Positions 43,329-53,216 of a stretch of 64,000 bases of DNA are shown one piece after another. Position 1 is the stretch's first letter. The number at the start of each line of letters is the position of its first letter. The translations under genes were made by a program, and so were the position numbers. The DNA is from an uncultured Lachnospiraceae bacterium (lineage in GTDB: Bacteria > Bacillota > Clostridia > Lachnospirales > Lachnospiraceae): NCBI GenBank assembly GCA_947305245.1, contig CAMZDG010000002.1, positions 124,001-188,000 on the forward strand, read 5' to 3'. The notes under the pieces were generated by a model. The model saw only the letters and a list, made by a program, of their open reading frames with translations. It did no database searches and was not told the origin of the DNA.

Positions 43329-45919
43329 AGGTTTTCCTCCCGAATGGTATCGATCAAGTTCTTACGTTGCATTTTCTTCTGACCATATCGTATCACAACA
43401 TAGAACAGAAATGCAACCATTACCACGCAAAGCAGGGATTCCAGAACGGGAAAATGATAGTCAAACACAAAGGACTTATCGCTCGACTCCCACAAAAAAC
43501 GGTAGATCCCATAGGAGATGCCCATGCCGCAAAGGATCCCCCAAAGCAGTCCCTTTGCGCCATAGAACATACTCTCCGTCCACAGCATGCTGCCAAACTG
43601 CTTCTCGGTCATTCCAATGGCCTTTAGTTTTGCGAATTCCGGCGCCCTAAGCTCCAGATTTGTGTTCACCGCATTTACAATGTTGGCAATTCCCATGAGA
43701 GTGATCACGGTGATAAAACCGGCCAAAATAGACAAGGTAAGGATTTTTGCGAATCTGATCTCCCGATATTCCCTGTCATAATCTTGATAAGTACAGCCTA
43801 CCAGGTTTTTCTCTTCGATCTCTTCGATCAAGGCTTGCGTATCCTCACAAAGAAAGCATGCGCCGACGCGTTGGCTTGCAAATAATTCAGGATCTGCCCT
43901 GACATAATCCCAACTGACGTATGCCATGATCCTTTCAATGCCTCGATATGGCGTACTAAGCGGCAATTCTTCCGTGAGCCCTGCCACACTCAGATTTACC
44001 TGCACTTCTTCAGACTCCCCAAGCCGAAAGCTGCGTCCCGCGATAGTGTCACCCACCTTCACCTCCGAAATGAGTTCCTGTCGCTTCTTTAAGTTCCCCT
44101 TTTCATCTTTTTCGAGAATGGTACGCGTACAATTGACGATCGCCTTGCCCTTTGCTTCCGATGCGGAGACGCCCGCCACCTTACATATTTCCGAGAAGGC
44201 ATTGTCATCCAATGCAACTACATAGACGAAATCATCATTTTGCGGTGTCTCGCTCTCCTTGACTTTGACAATTCCAATGGTAGTGATCATGTACTTTGTA
44301 ACAAGCGGAGAATTTGCAATTTCGACGGCATCTTCATAACCCGTCCCACTCGGCAGAGTAACTTCCAGCTGCCAGTCAAACCCTTCGCTCTTTAAAATGC
44401 CTTCCATGGAATCAAAGTAAGTACCGATGAATCCCAATCCAAGGAACAGCGCAACGCTGACTGCAATGGTCGATATGATGGCGCGATATTTTTTCTTAGA
44501 GCGCCTGAAATTTTGAAGTGCGATCACTCCGCCGATCCCAAATAGCCTTTCGATCAGTTTCGATGCTTTTTTCGGCTTCGTTTCGGATTTCACAGTGTCA
44601 TTCATGCGAATGGCGCTGATCGGAGTGATCCTCGACGCCCGAACGGCAGATTCCGCAGCAGACAGCAAAATCATCAAGGCGGCAACTACCATGGATGCCA
44701 GGATTCCGGCAACGGATACGTGAAACACCATGTGAAAACTAAGGTTTTTCGCAATGAGAGGAATCGCAAGATTGGTCACGGCCACTAACCCTAAGGTAAA
44801 AAGGCAGCCGATCACAATTCCCAGCGGGATTCCGAAGACTCCAATATAAGCAGCTTCCATCCAAAGGATCATTCGCTTTTGCCGCTTAGTCGTTCCAACG
44901 GAGGAAAGCATGCCATACGAACGGATCCGCTCCGTAAAGGAAAGATCAAAGCTATTATTAATTGTAAATACGCCTGCATATACAATGATCAGAAACAGGA
45001 TGGAGACAGCGCCAATCGTTGCATAGAATTCATTCATCATGAGGGAAGGACATTCCAGATAGGCAAGTCCCATATTAAAGGTATAATCCTTTGCCCTACA
45101 TGCCGCCTGGAGGCGTTCCTCCTCCGTCGCTCCTCTGGAATTTCCATAGCCGAAGACGATCTGGCGAAGCTCCGGCGATATTCCAAGAAGTCCCTGTTCC
45201 ACTTCTTCGTGGTTCTTAAGCCCCTCCTTTGTATACCTTAGGTACACGTCCGTCAGCTTCCAAGGGCCCGCGTCCGCCGTATAAGCATTATAAACCTGCT
45301 TCGAAGAGCCGCCCCTTCGCATCCACAGAAAACTTCCCTCGCCCTCTTTATAAAAACCTACAATCTCATAGGTTTTTACTTCACGGACTCGGATCGTTTC
45401 GCCGTTTTGATACTCCGTTCCAAGCATGACCTCCGAATCCCCAAGAAACCGATCTCCGATTTGGATTGTCACCATGTCGCCAAGCTTTAAATCCATTCCG
45501 TGCTTGGTCCTAAGTTCCTTACAAAGAAGAATTTCTCCCTCATTTTCCGGAAGTCTTCCGGAAGACAGGACAATATTTTGCCGTTCAAATAATTTCTTTT
45601 CCGGCGAGCGCACGTCGAGATAGATTCCTTTTTCATCGCCTTCAAAGAGTCCATACCCCTCCCTGCCGACTAACCAGTACTCCTCGATCGCCTTATTGTT
45701 TTCAAAGTACTTTAAGTCATCCTCTTCCACGGCCAGGAATCTGCCATGCCAGTCGCACACCTTTTTCTCATTTTCCAGACGGCTGGCAAGATAGCTCGTT
45801 CCCATACAGGAAACCGCCGTGATCAGTGCCGTTGCAAGCGCCGTACCAAGGATGGTCACGATGGTCCGGCGTCTATTTTCCCTCAGGGATCGCAGGCAAC
45901 ATTTCCATAATACGTTCAT
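43325..45919 (-). CDS. FtsX-type ABC transporter permease, second copy
   Basis: An 864-residue membrane protein. The N-terminal helix TIVTILGTALATALITAVSC is followed by an outside domain, a first FtsX core near 305-430 (SILFLIIVYAGVFTINNSFD, ERIRSYGMLSSVGTTKRQKR), a second N-type helix near 495, another outside domain and a second FtsX core at the C-terminus (FAKLKAIGMTEKQFGSMLW). This is the layout of MacB/BceB-like permeases handling antimicrobial peptides or lipoproteins. It is paralogous along its length to the preceding gene. Start ATG at 45919 (MNVLWKCCLRSL), after AGGGGG. Confidence 0.93.
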   Translation of the reverse strand: MNVLWKCCLRSLRENRRRTIVTILGTALATALITAVSCMGTSYLASRLENEKKVCDWHGRFLAVEEDDLKYFENNKAIEEYWLVGREGYGLFEGDEKGIYLDVRSPEKKLFERQNIVLSSGRLPENEGEILLCKELRTKHGMDLKLGDMVTIQIGDRFLGDSEVMLGTEYQNGETIRVREVKTYEIVGFYKEGEGSFLWMRRGGSSKQVYNAYTADAGPWKLTDVYLRYTKEGLKNHEEVEQGLLGISPELRQIVFGYGNSRGATEEERLQAACRAKDYTFNMGLAYLECPSLMMNEFYATIGAVSILFLIIVYAGVFTINNSFDLSFTERIRSYGMLSSVGTTKRQKRMILWMEAAYIGVFGIPLGIVIGCLFTLGLVAVTNLAIPLIAKNLSFHMVFHVSVAGILASMVVAALMILLSAAESAVRASRITPISAIRMNDTVKSETKPKKASKLIERLFGIGGVIALQNFRRSKKKYRAIISTIAVSVALFLGLGFIGTYFDSMEGILKSEGFDWQLEVTLPSGTGYEDAVEIANSPLVTKYMITTIGIVKVKESETPQNDDFVYVVALDDNAFSEICKVAGVSASEAKGKAIVNCTRTILEKDEKGNLKKRQELISEVKVGDTIAGRSFRLGESEEVQVNLSVAGLTEELPLSTPYRGIERIMAYVSWDYVRADPELFASQRVGACFLCEDTQALIEEIEEKNLVGCTYQDYDREYREIRFAKILTLSILAGFITVITLMGIANIVNAVNTNLELRAPEFAKLKAIGMTEKQFGSMLWTESMFYGAKGLLWGILCGMGISYGIYRFLWESSDKSFVFDYHFPVLESLLCVVMVAFLFYVVIRYGQKKMQRKNLIDTIREENL

Positions 45920-45959
45920 CTGGACTTCCCCCTCTGCTTCCAAACTCAGACCGCTCACA

Positions 45960-48686
45960 TTAAATATTCTCCGAGCGTATCGTCTCGATCAGGTTCTTTT
46001 TCTCCAGCCGCTTTCTTCCCATGGCGAGAACGCCCCACAGCATGGCTATCACTGCAAGGATTGCCAAGATCGTCGGCAAAAGCGGTACCTGAAAATGAAA
46101 AACATACGATTTGTCAAACCCTTCCCAGAAATACCTCTCCATGGCATAGCAAATGCCATATCCGATCAGAAGCCCCCAGAAAACGCCTTTCCCTCCGATC
46201 ATAAGTCCTTCCAGGCGCAGCATCATTTTAAGCTGTTTCTCTGTCATGCCAAGGGCCTTCAGTTTTGCAAATTCCGGTGCCCGAAGCTCCACGTTTGTGC
46301 TGACCGCATTGATCACGTTGGTCACGCCAATCAGTGTGATCACGGCAAGGAATCCCGCCAAAAAGATTTCGATCAGAGCCTTGGTCACGTCAATGATCTT
46401 AAAGAGCGCGTCATAATTGACGATCGTGCAACCGCTCAGATCCGCATCCAAGATGGCATCCTCCAATGCATTGGCATTCTCGGTCATAAAATGCCCTTCC
46501 GCAAATCCGATCTCCAGAAGTCCAAGCTCTTTCGCCTTTGAAAGCCAAGCTTTCTCATTTAGATAAACGTCAATATAATCTTCATACCTTAAAAACATGT
46601 CGGGAATCTCATCCGTTTGCGCGCAAATCTTTATCTCAAGCCTTGGTGCCTCCTCAGCATCATAGGGAATCTGCAGTGTGCGGCCCCTTCCAGTGATGGT
46701 ATCACCGATATCAAAGCTTGCATACCGTTCCGGGATGAGATGCAGGCCATCCTTTTCCTTCTGCTTCCTTGTTCTCGAAGCATTCACGATCCCCTGATCC
46801 GAAACCTCCCCTGGATCCAGGCCAATCTTCTCACAAAAGTTCTCAAAGCTCTTTTCATCCAGGATGATCAGGCGAACATACCCCTTATTTAAGCTTGATG
46901 GCTCCTCCACATAGGGAATTGAATCCTCCAGATCCCGAATAACGACATTATGCCGAATACTAGCCTTTGTCACGCCCGGAACTTGCAGAAACTGAACGAG
47001 GTCATAAAACCCATTTTCATGCCAGACGTTGACTTCGATCTGCCATTTGGATCCCATGTCCTCCAGGCTGGCATTCTTGATTCTTTCAACGATGGGTCCC
47101 ACAAAGGAGACACCGATAAAAAGGCTAACGCTCACGGCAATGGACACGATGGTTGCGCGATACTTCAGTTTTGACCTTCTAAAGTTTTGGAACGCAATTG
47201 CTCCCCCGGCGCCAAACAGTTTTTTGATCCATTTGGGCGTCCTTTGCGGCTTCTTCCGTTTCTTTTTCTTGTCTGACGAGATGACGTCATTCAGCCGGAT
47301 GGCCTCCATCGGCGTGATCCTTGAAGCATGAACGGCTGACTCAAAAGCGGAAAGACATACCATAAAAGCTGCTAAAATGGCAGCAACAAAAATGCCCAGC
47401 CAGGAGATTTCAAACATCATGACAAAGCTGATCTTCCGCGCAAGAATGGAAAGAACCTGATTGGTTGCGCCGATCATTCCCAGAGTAAGCAAAATGCCAG
47501 AAAGGATTCCCAGCGGGATGCCAAGTATACCGATCACAAAAGCTTCCATCCACACGATCCTGCGCTTTTGCCGCGTTGTCGTTCCGATGGAGGAAAGCAT
47601 TCCATACAGCCGGATCCGTTCCGTAAAAGAAACGTCGAAGCTATTGTTGATGCAGAAAACGCCGGCAAAGATCATGATCAGAAATACAATGGTGAGGGTA
47701 CAAAGCGTCACGATGCCAAGCAACGCATACTGGTTATTTTTGCGGATCAGCATCGGCTCTTCCAGGATCGTCAATGCTCCATTTAACTCAAACCCGCTGA
47801 TCCTCTGCATGGCAGACTCTATCTCGTCCTGAGAAATTGTGCTCATCAGCTGAAACATGGACGGATTGAATACCCTGTTATAGGTTTCCACCGAGGTATT
47901 TAACAGTGCTGCATTGACTTCATCCAGATGCTTCAATGCAGATTTCTTATACCGTACGTAAATGTCGTAAGTACAATCCAAGGAATCCTTCGCGTCTTCA
48001 TAAATATAGGCCTTTGGATATTCTCCGGAAGAAAAGCCCTGATAGATGATGCTCTCACCTTTCTTTCGAAGAATTCCAACGATGCGGTAGGTTTTCTCCT
48101 CCGAAACGATCAACCTTTTGGTGAGCATGTCTATCGTGCCGCCATATGTCTCATTCTCATCATAGGGACGCAGTTCGTCCCCATATTGGATGGTGATCTC
48201 ATCCCCAATTCCTAAATAGACTCTGTTCTCCGTTCTAAGTTCTTTTCCAATAATAATTTCGCCCTCGGCCTGCGGAAGCCTTCCCTCGACAAGTTCAAAG
48301 CTTTCATGCTCATAAAAAGCCTTTTCAGGTGCGCATACCTCAAGCAAAAAACCTCGATTTCCTTCTTGCTTGCCTTCAGTTTCTCCTTCCGCTTTCAATT
48401 TCTGCATTGCCAGGCCATAATGAGGCTTTTTTTTGACAATGTACACGCCTTCCAGTGCCTGGTTCTCTTGAAAATACTTGACATTCTCCGAAGAGACCCC
48501 CTCGAAACAGGCATGCCAATCCTTTTGACTCTTAAAATATTCCCGAAGGCTTGCCAGAAAACTGGTTCCCATGCAGGCCACCATGGTGATCAGCGCCGTT
48601 GCAAGCGCAACACCAAGGATCGTCACAAGGGTTCTGGTACGGTTTTCCTTTAGGGAGCGAGAGCAAAACTTCCATAACACTTTCAT
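45960..48686 (-). CDS. FtsX-type ABC transporter permease, first copy
   Basis: A 908-residue paralogue of the next permease. Same order: MKVLWKFCSRSLKENRTRTL start, first FtsX core with IFAGVFCINNSFDVSFTERI and LYGMLSSIGTTTRQKRR, C-terminal core with ELRAPEFAKLKALGMTEKQ and the ending LIETIRSENI. The two outside domains differ most between the paralogues, so they may recognise different ligands or form a heterodimer. It lies 11 bp behind the ATPase gene. Confidence 0.94.
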   Translation of the reverse strand: MKVLWKFCSRSLKENRTRTLVTILGVALATALITMVACMGTSFLASLREYFKSQKDWHACFEGVSSENVKYFQENQALEGVYIVKKKPHYGLAMQKLKAEGETEGKQEGNRGFLLEVCAPEKAFYEHESFELVEGRLPQAEGEIIIGKELRTENRVYLGIGDEITIQYGDELRPYDENETYGGTIDMLTKRLIVSEEKTYRIVGILRKKGESIIYQGFSSGEYPKAYIYEDAKDSLDCTYDIYVRYKKSALKHLDEVNAALLNTSVETYNRVFNPSMFQLMSTISQDEIESAMQRISGFELNGALTILEEPMLIRKNNQYALLGIVTLCTLTIVFLIMIFAGVFCINNSFDVSFTERIRLYGMLSSIGTTTRQKRRIVWMEAFVIGILGIPLGILSGILLTLGMIGATNQVLSILARKISFVMMFEISWLGIFVAAILAAFMVCLSAFESAVHASRITPMEAIRLNDVISSDKKKKRKKPQRTPKWIKKLFGAGGAIAFQNFRRSKLKYRATIVSIAVSVSLFIGVSFVGPIVERIKNASLEDMGSKWQIEVNVWHENGFYDLVQFLQVPGVTKASIRHNVVIRDLEDSIPYVEEPSSLNKGYVRLIILDEKSFENFCEKIGLDPGEVSDQGIVNASRTRKQKEKDGLHLIPERYASFDIGDTITGRGRTLQIPYDAEEAPRLEIKICAQTDEIPDMFLRYEDYIDVYLNEKAWLSKAKELGLLEIGFAEGHFMTENANALEDAILDADLSGCTIVNYDALFKIIDVTKALIEIFLAGFLAVITLIGVTNVINAVSTNVELRAPEFAKLKALGMTEKQLKMMLRLEGLMIGGKGVFWGLLIGYGICYAMERYFWEGFDKSYVFHFQVPLLPTILAILAVIAMLWGVLAMGRKRLEKKNLIETIRSENI

Positions 48687-48697
48687 GTCCGTTCTCC

Positions 48698-49459
48698 TTA
48701 CGCTTTCGCTTCATCCGTTTCCGTCACATTTTCATCCGTTCCTGCCGCACTTTCTTCCATCCCTGCCACATTTTCATCCATTCTTGCATCGTTCCCATCC
48801 CTGATCATACCATCTTCAATGTGAATAATGCGGTCTGCCTGCTTTGCGAGATCCAGATTATGCGTTATCATGATCACTGTTTGCTTATTCTTGCGATTGG
48901 AGGCCTTGAGAAGTTCCATGATCTCATTGCCGTTCTTGGTATCCAGGTTTCCCGTCGGTTCATCGGCGAGAAGGATCGCAGGCTTTGTGATCAATGCCCT
49001 GCCGATGGCAACACGCTGTTGCTGCCCTCCGGAAAGCTCGTTGGGAAGGTGCGTCCGAACGGCTTCAAGGCCCATACTTTTCACCATTTCATCCAGTGCC
49101 TCTTTCTCGACCGTGCGATGATCCAGTTCACAAGGAAGAGTGATGTTTTCTTCAACATTCAAAACCGGGATCAAATTATAGAACTGATAGATGAGTCCCA
49201 CCTGGCGTCTGCGGAAAATGGCCAGCTTATCATCATTTAATGCATAGATATCCTGATCCTCCACAAACACCTTTCCGGAGGTCGGCCTGTCCACGCCGCC
49301 AAGCATGTGCATTAAAGTGGACTTACCGCTGCCGGAGCTCCCGACAATGGCAACGAATTCTCCTTTCTCGATGGATATGTTGACATTCTTTACGGCCTGC
49401 ACCGCGTTTTCATTTTTTCCATAGGTCTTACAAAGATTCTCCGTGCGCAAAATCACCAT
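48698..49459 (-). CDS. ABC transporter ATP-binding protein (LolD/BceA type) with repetitive acidic tail
   Basis: A 253-residue ATPase. Walker A GSSGSGKSTLMHMLGG, Q loop LIYQFYNLIPVLNV, signature NELSGGQQQRVAIG, Walker B ILLADEPTGNLDTKN and switch TVIMITHNLDLAKQ are intact. This subfamily powers FtsX-type permeases. The last 30 residues are an acidic tail of imperfect units like DENVAGMEESAAG, not part of the fold. The gene opens the ABC-permease-permease-regulator run and has a candidate regulator-controlled promoter upstream. Confidence 0.96.
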   Translation of the reverse strand: MVILRTENLCKTYGKNENAVQAVKNVNISIEKGEFVAIVGSSGSGKSTLMHMLGGVDRPTSGKVFVEDQDIYALNDDKLAIFRRRQVGLIYQFYNLIPVLNVEENITLPCELDHRTVEKEALDEMVKSMGLEAVRTHLPNELSGGQQQRVAIGRALITKPAILLADEPTGNLDTKNGNEIMELLKASNRKNKQTVIMITHNLDLAKQADRIIHIEDGMIRDGNDARMDENVAGMEESAAGTDENVTETDEAKA

Positions 49460-49492
49460 AGCATCCCTCTCCCTTACTAAAATTCCCCTGCA

Positions 49493-49551
49493 ATGTCAGT
49501 AAGTTAACATTTTTTAAAACTCGGGGCTTAATAGTTTTAACTTATTGACAT
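49493..49551. promoter_or_regulatory. Long inverted repeat in the ABC operon leader
   Basis: ATGTCAGTAAGTTAA (49493-49507) and TTAACTTATTGACAT (49537-49551) pair at 14 of 15 positions, with a nested AAAACT/AGTTTT pair inside. It lies between the predicted promoter and the ATPase start, so it would be transcribed as one large hairpin. Confidence 0.6.
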
Positions 49552-49580
49552 GAATTCCCAAGGAAATGTTTTCCTTTTGT

Positions 49581-49620
49581 ATCATAATAATTCTACAAAA
49601 TGACATTTCCGTGACATTTC
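49581..49620 (-). promoter_or_regulatory. Candidate response-regulator-controlled promoter of the ABC operon
   Basis: TATGAT (49581-49586) with the -35 position occupied by a direct repeat GAAATGTCA-N2-GAAATGTCA (49601-49609 and 49612-49620). The 11-bp period places both copies on one helix face, as for OmpR-family sites. Confidence 0.6.
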
Positions 49621-49663
49621 GTAATTTTATAAAAGATTTTTAGTTTTCTAATAGTTTCGTTCT

Positions 49664-50887
49664 CTAAAAGGTTTTCAAGAATCTTACGGTAAATGTCGTT
49701 CCCGTATCATCGGAATCTACCGTGACATAACCGTTGTGTTTTTCTATGATCTCTTTTGCCAGGGCAAGCCCAATTCCGACATTTTCATTTTCCACCTTGG
49801 AAGTGCGATAAAAGCGTTCGAAAATATGCTTTTGGTCTTCCTGAGGAATGCCAGGGCCATGATCCCTGATCCTTACCTGCGCATAGACATCATTATCCTC
49901 CATCGTGATTTCTACGCTTTCCCCCTGAGGACTATACTCCAAGGCATTTTTCACAATATTCTGAAAGGCCTCCACAAGCCATTTTTCATCTCCCGTAACC
50001 TTCGCCTCGACCAGCTTCGTTTGAAATTGGATCTGCTTCCATTCCGCATTCATTTCAAGGTTTTGCAACACTTCATCCATCACGTTCTTTAGCGAAACCG
50101 CAGTCCTTTGCAGCTCCACGACGCCCGCGTCCAATCTGGAGAGCTTAAGGAGCGTTACCACCAGCCATTTCATGCCGATGAGCTGCCTGCTGATCTCCTG
50201 CACAAAGCGCTTTCGCACCTCCGGCGCCATGTCCTCATTCTCTAAAAGATTATCCGCCAAGACCACCGCAGAGGTCAGCGGCGTTTTGAGCTGATGAGAG
50301 ATGTCTTCCAAGGATTTCACAAGCGTCTCCTTACCGGACTTTGCAAGCTGCGCTTGCTCCCGATGCGACACCACAAGCTTATATAATTCGTTTTTCAGCC
50401 CGCTTAACTCATCCTCCTGGTTGTTTTGCACGTCAAGGCCATAATCTCCCAGGCTTACCCTGTCCACATAGTGGCAAAGCTTCGTAAGCTTTTCATTTCT
50501 CTTCTTCCAGGAAAGCCATAACACCACAAAGATCGCGAGAAAGGTCATACACATAATCCCATTTATGGTCCATAAAACCCGCTGACTCTCTTGTCCCTTC
50601 TCATAAGCCGCAGGCATGCTCTCTATGATCCCATATTGTTTCAGGAGTCCTCTTCCCTTCTCGTTCGCAGATCCATTTGCGATTGCCTTGATGATCTCCT
50701 CCTGTGGCATCTCTGGATAGGTCTCCATGACAGCTTGGGCAAGACTTGTCATCGTTTCATATTCCGCATGCCTGCTCTTTTGTAAGTATGCAAAAAAGGC
50801 GAGGTTAAAGAAAGCCCCGCCCGCTATCATGATCAATAAAAGCCGAATTGTCATGCGCCTTATGTCTTTATTCCAAAATCTTTCCAT
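49664..50887 (-). CDS. Sensor histidine kinase without an adjacent regulator
   Basis: A 407-residue membrane kinase with helices near 12-30 and 103-122 around a short outside domain of about 70 residues. A HAMP-like linker leads to the phospho-acceptor box LEDISHQLKTPLTSAVVLAD (His near 197), the N box FQNIVKNALEYSP and the G boxes RIRDHGPGIPQED and NVGIGLALAKEI. It directly precedes the ABC ATPase gene (204 bp gap), while the likely partner regulator lies behind the two permease genes. Confidence 0.94.
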   Translation of the reverse strand: MERFWNKDIRRMTIRLLLIMIAGGAFFNLAFFAYLQKSRHAEYETMTSLAQAVMETYPEMPQEEIIKAIANGSANEKGRGLLKQYGIIESMPAAYEKGQESQRVLWTINGIMCMTFLAIFVVLWLSWKKRNEKLTKLCHYVDRVSLGDYGLDVQNNQEDELSGLKNELYKLVVSHREQAQLAKSGKETLVKSLEDISHQLKTPLTSAVVLADNLLENEDMAPEVRKRFVQEISRQLIGMKWLVVTLLKLSRLDAGVVELQRTAVSLKNVMDEVLQNLEMNAEWKQIQFQTKLVEAKVTGDEKWLVEAFQNIVKNALEYSPQGESVEITMEDNDVYAQVRIRDHGPGIPQEDQKHIFERFYRTSKVENENVGIGLALAKEIIEKHNGYVTVDSDDTGTTFTVRFLKTF

Positions 50888-51136
50888 CCTGATTTCCTCC
50901 GGAGATCACTGGCAAAGTCATATCATAAGCCAGACACTCACATCATCACACGCTAAAATAATTTGCCGTATGATCATTGTTACATGCTTTCGCAATGATC
51001 CGATGCCTATTTAATGCCACATTTCTTAAAATGTATCGCTGCATTGATATGATGATACTACGTTTCACGATTTCTGGCAACGAGGAAACCATCCTGTAAA
51101 GTTTTGTTGTTTGGTTGTTTCGTTATTTGATTGTTT
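50888..51136. other. Intergenic region between the two kinase genes
   Basis: AT-rich, no gene seen. It holds an inverted repeat GATCATTG (50972-50979) / CAATGATC (50993-51000), which may be an operator or a weak hairpin. No clear promoter could be assigned. Confidence 0.4.
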
Positions 51137-53086
51137 TCAAAATAGGATTCCCACTGGAATTGTGATCACGCACCGGAAGACCTTTGTCTCCTTGTCATAT
51201 TCCAGCGCGTACTTCCACCCGTGACGATCCAAAATGTTGGCCACAATGGCAAGTCCCATGCCAGTTCCACTGCCGCTCCGGCTTTCCTCTCCCCGGACAA
51301 AGGGCTCCCAAAGCTGTTTCAGCTTCCCTTGATAGGTCAGCTCCGTCTCGTTTTGGATAAGGATTTCACGCTGATGAAAGTTCACTTGGATGTTGCATCC
51401 AGCCTTGCCATATCGAATGGCGTTGGTCACCAAATTCTCAGCCACTTTCTGCAAAAGCTCCTGATCGCCTCTTGCAGTCAACTCGCCATCCATGCTCACC
51501 TTCATATTCTTGCTTTGCAGCTCTCCCTCATAGCGGTCAAACGCCTCCGCGAAGAGGTGCCGTATGTCCACCATTTTTCTGATCAGCTTTTTCGAAGACT
51601 TTGAATATTTCAGAACCTCCTGGTTCTTCATGACAATGTCATTCATGTAATCAACGCTCTTTTGGATCTGATCTAAATAGTGCTCCCTTTTCTCCTCGTT
51701 CAAGTGCTCCTTAAGGTTATCCACATAGCCACTGACCGCCATGAGGGGCGTCTTTAAGTCATGCGCCATGGAATCCATAAGGATGTTCCGATACTCCTCA
51801 GTCATAAAAATGGTCTTATGCTTCAAATAGTCAATATGTGCCGTTAATGCCGCAAAGAGCGTAAGTAATACTGCGATCCACCCCAATAAAACGAGGAAGC
51901 CCCAATTCCCCTGTAATAATTCTGAAAAGGTCTGATAGGTGCAGGCCCTGTAAACCTTTCCCGTACAGTCATGAAAATAAGCAGTTCTCACAAAGACCAT
52001 GGTGCCGTTTGCAAAGTACAGGAAAGGGTTCCCCTGCTTCCAACCCGCGCCAAGATCGCTTGCACGACTCTTTACTTGCAGGGAATCCACAGCGTTTCTC
52101 GCTTCTTGACGAAATGTGTCGTCAGGCTCCCATATATCCATGTCACCATAAACCTGGGAGAAATCATAGTTTGGATCCATATTAAAGATATAATCATACG
52201 AGTATTCCTTTTCAGGATCCAGCTCATAAATGCGATACGCACTTATGTTTTTAGGCTGAAATTCTCGTTCCTCCAACAGTTCATCAGGCAGCCTTTGTTC
52301 CCCGCGCAGTTCAGCATTGTTTCTTTTGTCCACGGAGAACAAGGATACTTTCGCGGGGTAGAAGGTGCCTCCCTTCACGTAAAAGGAATCAAGGCGCCAG
52401 GTAAGCTTTCTCTTATCATAGTCAGGATCCGCTAACTTACACTTCTCCGCCCATTCCTTTTTGATCCCATCCAATTCCATCAGCAATCCCTGGAAGGTTC
52501 CGGAATCGCAGGAAAAACGCTGGAGCATCTCCGTCTGAAAGGTCACCATGCTGGAATTCCCATACCTTGCGTCTCCCTCAGGATTTATCTTCTGAATGGT
52601 AAGAACCACGCTGTTTCTATCCTGTACGGACTCACAGATCACTTCCCCTGTTTCTTCATCCAGGATAAACCCCCAGCCCTTGCCGAAGCCTACCACATAG
52701 GTATTTCCCTGCATGTCCTGACTATTTTGTCCTCCCAGCAGGAAAAGGTTTTCCAGCCAGCCCAGTCTCAGTCCAAAAAGGACTCCTGGATATTCGTAAA
52801 ATGGAAGCTTATCTTTCAGGATCGTGTAGGTTCCTGCTTCACTCATGTCCTGCAGCACCTTGGAAAGCTCCAGCCCGGCATCCTCCATCTTCTGATCCTT
52901 CATCAAATATTGAATGCTTTCCATCCCTTCATAGAAATTAACGGAACTTTTATGCTCAATCTTAGAATACAAAAACAGCCAGATCCCCTGCAGAAAAAAA
53001 TACGTAATAAGCACCCATGCAATGGCCATAATGCCAAAATGCTTTCGAAAATATTGCAAATACCTTTTCTTCGGTTTCCTTGGCAT
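51137..53086 (-). CDS. Sensor histidine kinase with large extracytoplasmic domain
   Basis: A 649-residue kinase. Helices at about 14-35 and 390-412 enclose an outside domain of about 350 residues with no repeat or motif I can name. The cytoplasmic part has the acceptor box DSMAHDLKTPLMAVSGYVDN (His near 439), VAENLVTNAIRYG and GSGTGMGLAIVANIL. It lies 130 bp behind its response regulator gene. The order regulator-kinase and the acceptor-box type fit a VanS-like envelope stress sensor. Confidence 0.93.
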   Translation of the reverse strand: MPRKPKKRYLQYFRKHFGIMAIAWVLITYFFLQGIWLFLYSKIEHKSSVNFYEGMESIQYLMKDQKMEDAGLELSKVLQDMSEAGTYTILKDKLPFYEYPGVLFGLRLGWLENLFLLGGQNSQDMQGNTYVVGFGKGWGFILDEETGEVICESVQDRNSVVLTIQKINPEGDARYGNSSMVTFQTEMLQRFSCDSGTFQGLLMELDGIKKEWAEKCKLADPDYDKRKLTWRLDSFYVKGGTFYPAKVSLFSVDKRNNAELRGEQRLPDELLEEREFQPKNISAYRIYELDPEKEYSYDYIFNMDPNYDFSQVYGDMDIWEPDDTFRQEARNAVDSLQVKSRASDLGAGWKQGNPFLYFANGTMVFVRTAYFHDCTGKVYRACTYQTFSELLQGNWGFLVLLGWIAVLLTLFAALTAHIDYLKHKTIFMTEEYRNILMDSMAHDLKTPLMAVSGYVDNLKEHLNEEKREHYLDQIQKSVDYMNDIVMKNQEVLKYSKSSKKLIRKMVDIRHLFAEAFDRYEGELQSKNMKVSMDGELTARGDQELLQKVAENLVTNAIRYGKAGCNIQVNFHQREILIQNETELTYQGKLKQLWEPFVRGEESRSGSGTGMGLAIVANILDRHGWKYALEYDKETKVFRCVITIPVGILF

Positions 53087-53216
53087 ATGTTATCCTCCTC
53101 GATCCATTCTTCAAAATCAATCATTTCTTTTCGCATCTTTTTTTCATGCGAACATATTTTTCTTAAGTTTCTTCCTAGAATATTTCTTTTTCATCTTTCC
53201 CAGTACAACCATATTT

